Assembly (NCBI GenBank): GCA_032622095.1 | Contig: CP136064.1 | Location: 148,430,864 to 148,494,863, forward strand | DNA length: 64,000 bases | DNA from: Siphonodentalium dalli | Taxonomy: Eukaryota; Mollusca; Scaphopoda; Gadilida; Siphonodentaliidae | Direction of reading: 5' to 3' | Made by a program: the position numbers and the translations under genes | Notes under the pieces: model-generated | Database searches by the model: none | Told to the model about the DNA's origin: nothing | What the model saw: the letters and a program-made list of their open reading frames with translations, nothing else | In this document: positions 59,340 to 64,000 of the stretch, in pieces | Layout of the letters: the number at the start of each line of letters is the position of its first letter | Numbering within the stretch: the stretch's first letter is position 1

Positions 59340-59850
59340 ATGTTTACGATTGCCTCTAGATGGGAATTTTTTTATGAAAACCATTTTGGATTTTATTCTT
59401 TGCATAACTAAATCCTTTGGCACACCCTACAGACTACATCCATCATCCCATCATCATCAAACTTCATATGGATCTTCAGGCTGAACTTTAGATGGATGCC
59501 AGCAATTTTTTGCAAATTACGTTGAAGCCATCGTCCATCTTGAATTTTACTCTTTCCATTACTAAATCCTTCGGCATGCCCTGCAGACGACATCCCTCAT
59601 CTGATCATCACCAGACTTCATATGGAACTTCTTGGTGACCACTAGACTGGAGCCATCAAATTTTTCCGTAATTTGTTGAAACACATGGCTGCCTGCGGGC
59701 ATCTCGGATTTTAATTTATGAAAAACTCTTCATGTTTACGTTTAGTTTTATTTAGGCATTTAACTTTTCTCATTCCTAATCGGTTCATTGACTGAAACAC
59801 ATGAAATCATCCCCTCTCCAAGTTGAGTTACAGTGTCATTGACACTTTCA
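59340..59850 (-). mobile_element. F1 tandem element, inverted short copy
   Basis: On the - strand it starts GAAAGTGTCAATGACACTG (59850-59830) and AACTCAACTTGG, as at 14332. About three units with GGATTTAGTAATG and AAGATGGCC-type sequence follow. It ends near 59340 without the hairpin. Confidence 0.8.
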
Positions 59851-60010
59851 TTACCTAGGCCCCTTCATCGCTGAAAAAAGGGCTAGTACCGGTACTAATA
59901 TGTAGTGAAACCTGTTTTGTGAGTGACATCACTCATAATTTTGCCAACAAAAAATATTCTTTAACCGTTGATGGTCCAGGCCAAGCCTTGAAATAGCGTG
60001 CATGTCATTT

Positions 60011-60103
60011 GCAGAATGAGGTCCCCAGCGGGTGAATTTAGTGATGCTACCCTGCATAGCAGGCTAGCATCACCAAATTCACCCTCTGGGAACCTCATTC
60101 TGC
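60011..60103. repeat. 93-bp near-perfect palindrome
   Basis: GCAGAATGAGGTCCCCAGCG ... CTCTGGGAACCTCATTCTGC folds over ~44 bp with few mismatches around TGCATAGCA. It is ~85-90% alike to 58721-58812. It lies ~215 bp upstream of exon E. Confidence 0.9.
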
Positions 60104-60317
60104 TGAGTTGTAAGTTGGAATTTTTTTTGAGTCTGCTTAATGGAAACCCTCGTACTCCTCTTACTACTAGAAAATTCAGAAAACAAACTATTATTGCTCC
60201 TATTTGTGGTCCTACAATGGTCCTCTTTCCTTTATGTTGTCTAATCTTGTTTCCTCTCTATTCTAGTTTAGTCTCCTCTACTAACTTGTTAAAAATCATA
60301 CATGTGTTCTATATTAG

Positions 60318-60498
60318 TTTTCAGAACCTCGGAAACATAAAAGTATTATGAGGAAAGGTGAAATCTTGAATATTCCAAGACCATCTGTGGAAGGTGAAAA
60401 GACCTGCTGCTCTATTTGTGGTGAGAATTTTGTCAGCAGAATAACTGTGCAGGAACATGTGGAAACTCAGCATATATACCATGGTGTTTGGATAAAAG
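60318..60498 (+). CDS. Zinc-finger gene, exon E (C2H2 finger)
   Basis: Two nearby 3' splice sites exist. AG at 60316-60317 gives entry phase 0, which matches exon D. AG at 60323-60324 (TTTTCAG) has the better context but gives phase 1 and would need another exon in between. The donor AAAG|GTCAGT leaves in phase 1. It encodes PRKHKSIMRKGEILNIPRP and CSICGENFVSRITVQEH then VETQH (C-x2-C-x12-H-x4-H), with the tail YHGVWIKG. The finger, the H-x3-GV tail and the exit phase parallel exon A, so a B/D-type exon is expected next, beyond the window or unrecognised. Confidence 0.7.
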
Positions 60499-60569
60499 GT
60501 CAGTATTATCAAAAATGTCTAAGTTAATGCAAATATTGCCTATCTTGGTAGGGGACAAGGTGGCTTAGT

Positions 60570-60912
60570 CATATTATGGCTGAAGGGGTCACTCTCACCA
60601 AAAAAGGTGCTGAAGGGTACACAGGTTTTGGAAAATGTGCTGAAGAGTACACAGGGTTTGTGATCGGCACTAACACCGTTTCTAAAACTGTATTTCTGAA
60701 AGTCTGATGCCCATTAGCAGTTTGTTTTCTGTTCATTTTAATGTTCATTGGAACGCAAACAATCATTCTCTAACAGAAATCATGGCAGATACGAATACTA
60801 AACGTCATTTAAAACGAGATTTCAAAACCTATGTACCCTTCAGCACATTTTGAAATCCTGTGTACCCTTCAGCACTTTTTTTGGTGAGAGTGACCCCTTC
60901 AGCCATATTATG
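60570..60912. mobile_element. MITE with ~88 bp inverted ends
   Basis: CATATTATGGCTGAAGGGGT and AGGTGCTGAAGGGTACACAG on the left mirror CTGTGTACCCTTCAGCAC and ACCCCTTCAGCCATATTATG on the right. GTGCTGAAGRGTACAYAGG occurs twice in each arm. It is 343 bp long and lies just 3' of exon E. Confidence 0.85.
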
Positions 60913-60954
60913 CATAGTATAAATATGACAACGGAGTGGTACTGTGACATTCCG

Positions 60955-61015
60955 TTCTCGAGCGGGTGACAAATCTCAATGTCTCCCGAGAAGAAGGGCG
61001 ACAACTGTTTTGTTT
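60955..61015 (+). repeat. Direct repeat left of the Crypton relic
   Basis: CGAGCGGGTGACAAATCTCA and AGAAGGGCGACAACTGTTTT resemble 63441-63500 (AGCGACAAATCCCTGTGTC, CAAGGGTGACAACTTATTTG) in the same orientation. Confidence 0.6.
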
Positions 61016-61282
61016 CCCATATCATTCACTCACCGAGACACCCCTGGATAGTTGAACTTACTTTACAAATGCTTTATAGAGCATATATTTTGCAGTGTGC
61101 ACTTTCTTTTCTGCATAGACGAGCCAGTCGTATTCATAATTTATTGAACAAGATAAATTCAACAAAAACAACTAGAAGAACATTTGACCATAGAACCATA
61201 ATTATTCTATTAAAGTCCCTATTCCAACAGCATTGAAAAACACAAGTTTGCTTCAGCCAACGATACTGCATGTATGTGAATT
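61016..61282. other. Spacer
   Basis: AT-rich DNA; the stop of the Crypton frame lies at its right edge. No other feature. Confidence 0.4.
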
Positions 61283-63000
61283 TTAGTTATCCTTATTTTG
61301 ATTATTATTAATGTTAATTGTGACACTGCAGTTACTTGAGAACACAGGTGTGAAATTGAAGCTTCCCTCTGGTTTCACACATAGAGCTTTAGATACAGGT
61401 TCAGTATCAACATTTTCTTCCGAGAAATCATTTATCAGTTCAGATATGGGGACATTGTCAGTGTAACCCAACGAAGATACTGAAGCCGATTGATGTATGT
61501 TATTCTTCGTCATCAGCGCATTGTTCAGTGTTCCAGATATCTCTCGTTTCTGTCTGTCAGTAACATGCTGTGAATAGTGTTTGAGACTGGTTTCACTTCA
61601 ATGTCCTGATATGCGCATAATATGGCGATCACTTATTCCAGCGCGATCCAGAATAGTGATGCTTGTTGCTCGAATAGAGTGGTTGGTATATTCCCGGGAT
61701 AACTTCCCTGCTTTGGAAATAGTGCACATGAGAACTCCAAGGGGATTTTTCCCGACAGGTGCAGCACAGTACCACTCAGCATCGTCGTCTATGAATGAAT
61801 CGCGTGGTCGCTGCCACAAACAGTCAATGTCACCATTTAGCTTTGATATATATTTCCTGAACGAGGCCACAGGACATTGTGCTTCTCCTGAAAATAGAGT
61901 CGAATAAGGCTATTAGAGTCCAATCTAGCAATGCAAAGATGTATATTCGGTAAAAGAAATCAAACAATTTAGGAATTGACCTACAAGAGCTGCCTTCGCC
62001 TTGTGGATATTTTTGAGCACGTCGATATTAATTTCCGAATGTACATGTCGATTTCCAGGGCAGTGGGGCACAGACATGTCGATTTCACAAACGCAGGTGC
62101 ATCTTATGTGACGTCGTATTTGGGATACTGGCATTGCTGTCGAAGAATTAGCTGTGTGAATAAAAGTGTGTGTACAGTTGTACAGGCATACGCATTCATA
62201 GATTCACGGTGATGTCGACTGTCATTTGAGAAAACCATTCATCACGCCCACACTGCATATACATTTAGACATAACTATATATTGTACCATTGGGAAAGAT
62301 TTGTTGATAATATGAAAAGACACATACCTTTCAATTCGTATATCCTGCCTTCAGTTGGTAAATCATTCGAGCAACTTTCCCCACGGTGATTTTTATCAAT
62401 CTCATCCTTATGCTGGTAAACATATTCCAACCCGTCGTCATCTCTGGCTATTCTGAATGTATCTCCGAACATTTCTCTGAGATTTTCTCTTCCCCTCCGA
62501 CACAAGTACAACATCAGTCGAACCATACCTTTCTTTGAAGTCCAACTGGAGTGTTGATGTCGAATACATGTGTTTGTCCGCTGTACAATTTTTTCAGATC
62601 TCCTTCGGAAATCGGCGGATGGTGATCGACACTTCCAAGGCCCTTTTTCTTCAGATCAGTCGCCACTGCACGGAATACGGAATTGCTGGAAGCAAATGAA
62701 CTATCCGTAACGATATCAATGTCCCGTTGGTCCTTAAGAAAACGCATACCTACTGGAAACGATAGCAGATTTCTTGAACATTTCTCCATCACCCCGCTTG
62801 GCACCTGCGTAGAACTCCCTGAGAAACACGTCAAGTTCCTTAATCTCAAAGTTCTCAAAAGTAGGATCCCTGCCAGTTTCGAGAAGATACTGTCTAAAAC
62901 ATTTCACGGCACCTGTGGTCACCCTCTTGGTATTTATGGCATCCTTTGTGTCCAACAACCCTTTTATATATTCCTCGGAAGGTTTCGTGAATCGAGCCAT
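61283..63000 (-). pseudogene. Crypton-type tyrosine recombinase (KIAA1958/DUF3504-like), with one intron and three disruptions
   Basis: The - strand frame begins ATG at 63000 (MARFTKPSEEYIKGLL). It reads CFRQYLLETGRDPTFENF, ELDVFLREFYAGAKRG, LKKKGLGSVDHHPPIS, DLKKLYSG, KVWFD, LYLCRRGRENLREM. Across an intron (donor GTATGT at 62327, acceptor TTTTCAG ending 61888, phase 1 on both sides) it continues CPVASFRKYISKLNGD, EWYCAAPVGKNPLG, SREYTNHSIRATS (the HxxR box), RISGH and, after a stop, LKHYSQ with the presumed catalytic Tyr (61574-61576). An N-terminal SAM-like half and C-terminal catalytic half in this order are the mark of Crypton recombinases and their domesticated relatives. Breaks: a one-base gain or two-base loss near 62745, a one-base loss near 62516, and TGA at 61598-61600 where CGA would be expected, a CpG-type change. 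Dead copy; the intron is intact. Confidence 0.9.
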
Positions 63001-63249
63001 GATGATCACTCGTCTGCTCTGAACAGACCGCGGGAAAACAATATTGCGAAATAGTTGCTACGGGAGGTAACTCTAATGATAGTTCTGGCAGAAGTAGACT
63101 CAGAGATTTGTATTAATAGTAAACGGACACCTCGGGGTTGGTTTCTCTGAAAGCGTTGGGGTTATAAGCACAAACAAAAATTTGTTTATTGAGAACTCGG
63201 CAACGATGGGTGATAGGACGCATGTCGATAGAAGTATTGCTACATACAA

Positions 63250-63500
63250 CACACCGGGCGACAGTGTATTTGTCGCCCGCTCAACCGGGCGACAGCGTGA
63301 TTTGTCACCCGCCATGTGACCTGGTTCCAGCCAATGAAAGTGGAGATTGTGGGTAGCAGGGTAACAATGTACAGTTGGTGCCCACGCTTGAGTGACACAG
63401 AGATTTGTTGCCCACTCGAGACCTGGAATGTCACCCGAGGGTCGAGAGCAAAGCGACAAATCCCTGTGTCTCACAAAAACAAGGGTGACAACTTATTTGT
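63250..63500. repeat. GGGCGAC / GTCGCCC inverted-repeat cluster
   Basis: CCGGGCGACAGTGTATTTGT, GTCGCCCGCTCAACCGGGCG and TTGTCACCCGCC, then GTCACCCGAGGGTCGAGAG and CAAGGGTGACAAC, form alternating short inverted repeats. The last part is a direct repeat of 60971-61010 on the other side of the Crypton relic. Confidence 0.65.
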
Positions 63501-63585
63501 TATCTGGCAAAGGAGTGCACACTAATTGCATGTGTATATTTAATCTAGTTTGAATAGTTCATTTTATGCTGAAATCATCGCCTTT

Positions 63586-64000
63586 TATACATGTATGGTA
63601 CACATAATGCCGAAAATCCAGATCAACCATCCGTCGTTCATCTGTCCGTCTCTCTTGTCTGTAGACACTTTCAATCTGACGCAATAACTCAAGTATTTTT
63701 CATCGATATCATGTCCATATTTTTGCATGTTTATGATGACACACCCCTCACCTGTACAATTTTTGGTATCGATCAGTTGATTGGTTTAGGAATTATTAAC
63801 ACTTTCCATCCACCAGTAGACATCATCATCATGTTCTACAGGACAAGTCTATGAAGACTTTCCGTCCCGGTAACAATTACATGTTATGTTGATTATGGTT
63901 ATGAATGCCACACAGAAATGTTCTATTTCCATGATCATCGTATTGATATTGATTGCTGTATGAATACCCATCGAGTCGTAGTTTGAACTCTTCAGTCGTG
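63586..64000 (-). mobile_element. Hairpin-ended tandem element F9, copy 3 (continues past window)
   Basis: TTATACATGTATGGTACACA and ATCCGTCGTTCATCTGTCCG begin it, followed by units with TATGATGACACACCCCTCAC and TTTTTGGTATCGATCAG. Nearly the same as 42957-43200. Confidence 0.8.

Noticed and set aside
62683-63054. 123-codon + strand frame
   Set aside because: Antisense to the Crypton recombinase coding sequence.
1-64000. CRISPR array or bacterial defence system
   Set aside because: The tandem repeats have no unique spacers of fixed length, and introns, LINEs and MULEs show animal nuclear DNA.

Overview
The window is AT-rich, intron- and repeat-dominated animal DNA. I infer a mollusc, most likely a bivalve. 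The reasons are ~160-170 bp tandem units ending in a terminal hairpin (the build of bivalve pearl/HINE-type elements and BIV160-like satellites), a Crypton-type tyrosine recombinase, a copia-type polyprotein, MULE and hAT elements, and LINE tails of (TTATC)n. No single-copy gene here fixes the species. There are no operons, tRNA or rRNA genes, CRISPR arrays or bacterial signals that I can see.

Host genes. Five exons on the + strand (30834-31042, 33108-33247, 50090-50156, 55551-56845, 60318/60325-60498) look like one zinc-finger gene spanning at least 30 kb. Each has splice-site consensus at its edges and the intron phases agree from exon to exon. Four of the five carry one zinc knuckle or finger, and the finger exons fall into two alternating types. 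Its first and last exons lie outside the window or were not recognised. A 5' coding exon of a ZSWIM1/3-like gene lies on the - strand (11492-11808).

Layout. 1-2255: a hairpin-ended array of ~162 bp units abutting a truncated copia polyprotein (2265-4298). 4656-6473: three more hairpin-type tandem families. 7640-10990: LINE debris, then a tandem element split by a 2.38 kb hAT insertion with a perfect 8-bp target duplication. 11.5-14 kb: ZSWIM-like exon, LINE C-terminus, minisatellite-armed foldback. 14326-16345: an apparently complete second copy of the first array. 16.6-22.6 kb: nested insertions, with a LINE inside a TTAA-duplicating element, inside a MULE, inside another MULE-like inverted repeat. 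23-25 kb: several foldback and palindromic elements. 25.6-46.5 kb: introns of the zinc-finger gene, holding hairpin-type tandem arrays, a GTAATC-rich element, a 2.3 kb imperfect palindrome and small MITEs. 46527-47765: a second hAT with perfect 8-bp target duplication. 50.9-51.8 kb: dead LINE. 52-60 kb: more arrays and MITEs around the large zinc-finger exon. 61283-63000: a Crypton-type recombinase pseudogene on the - strand with one intact intron, two frameshifts and a stop just before the catalytic tyrosine. 63586-64000: another tandem array.

The main theme is architecture. At least ten sequence-unrelated tandem families here share one plan: a terminal hairpin, often built on a C-run/G-run pair, then a (GACG/GTCC)n stretch, then ~160-170 bp repeats. 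Several of the families share a short internal core. All family assignments are from memory and inspection; no database search was run.
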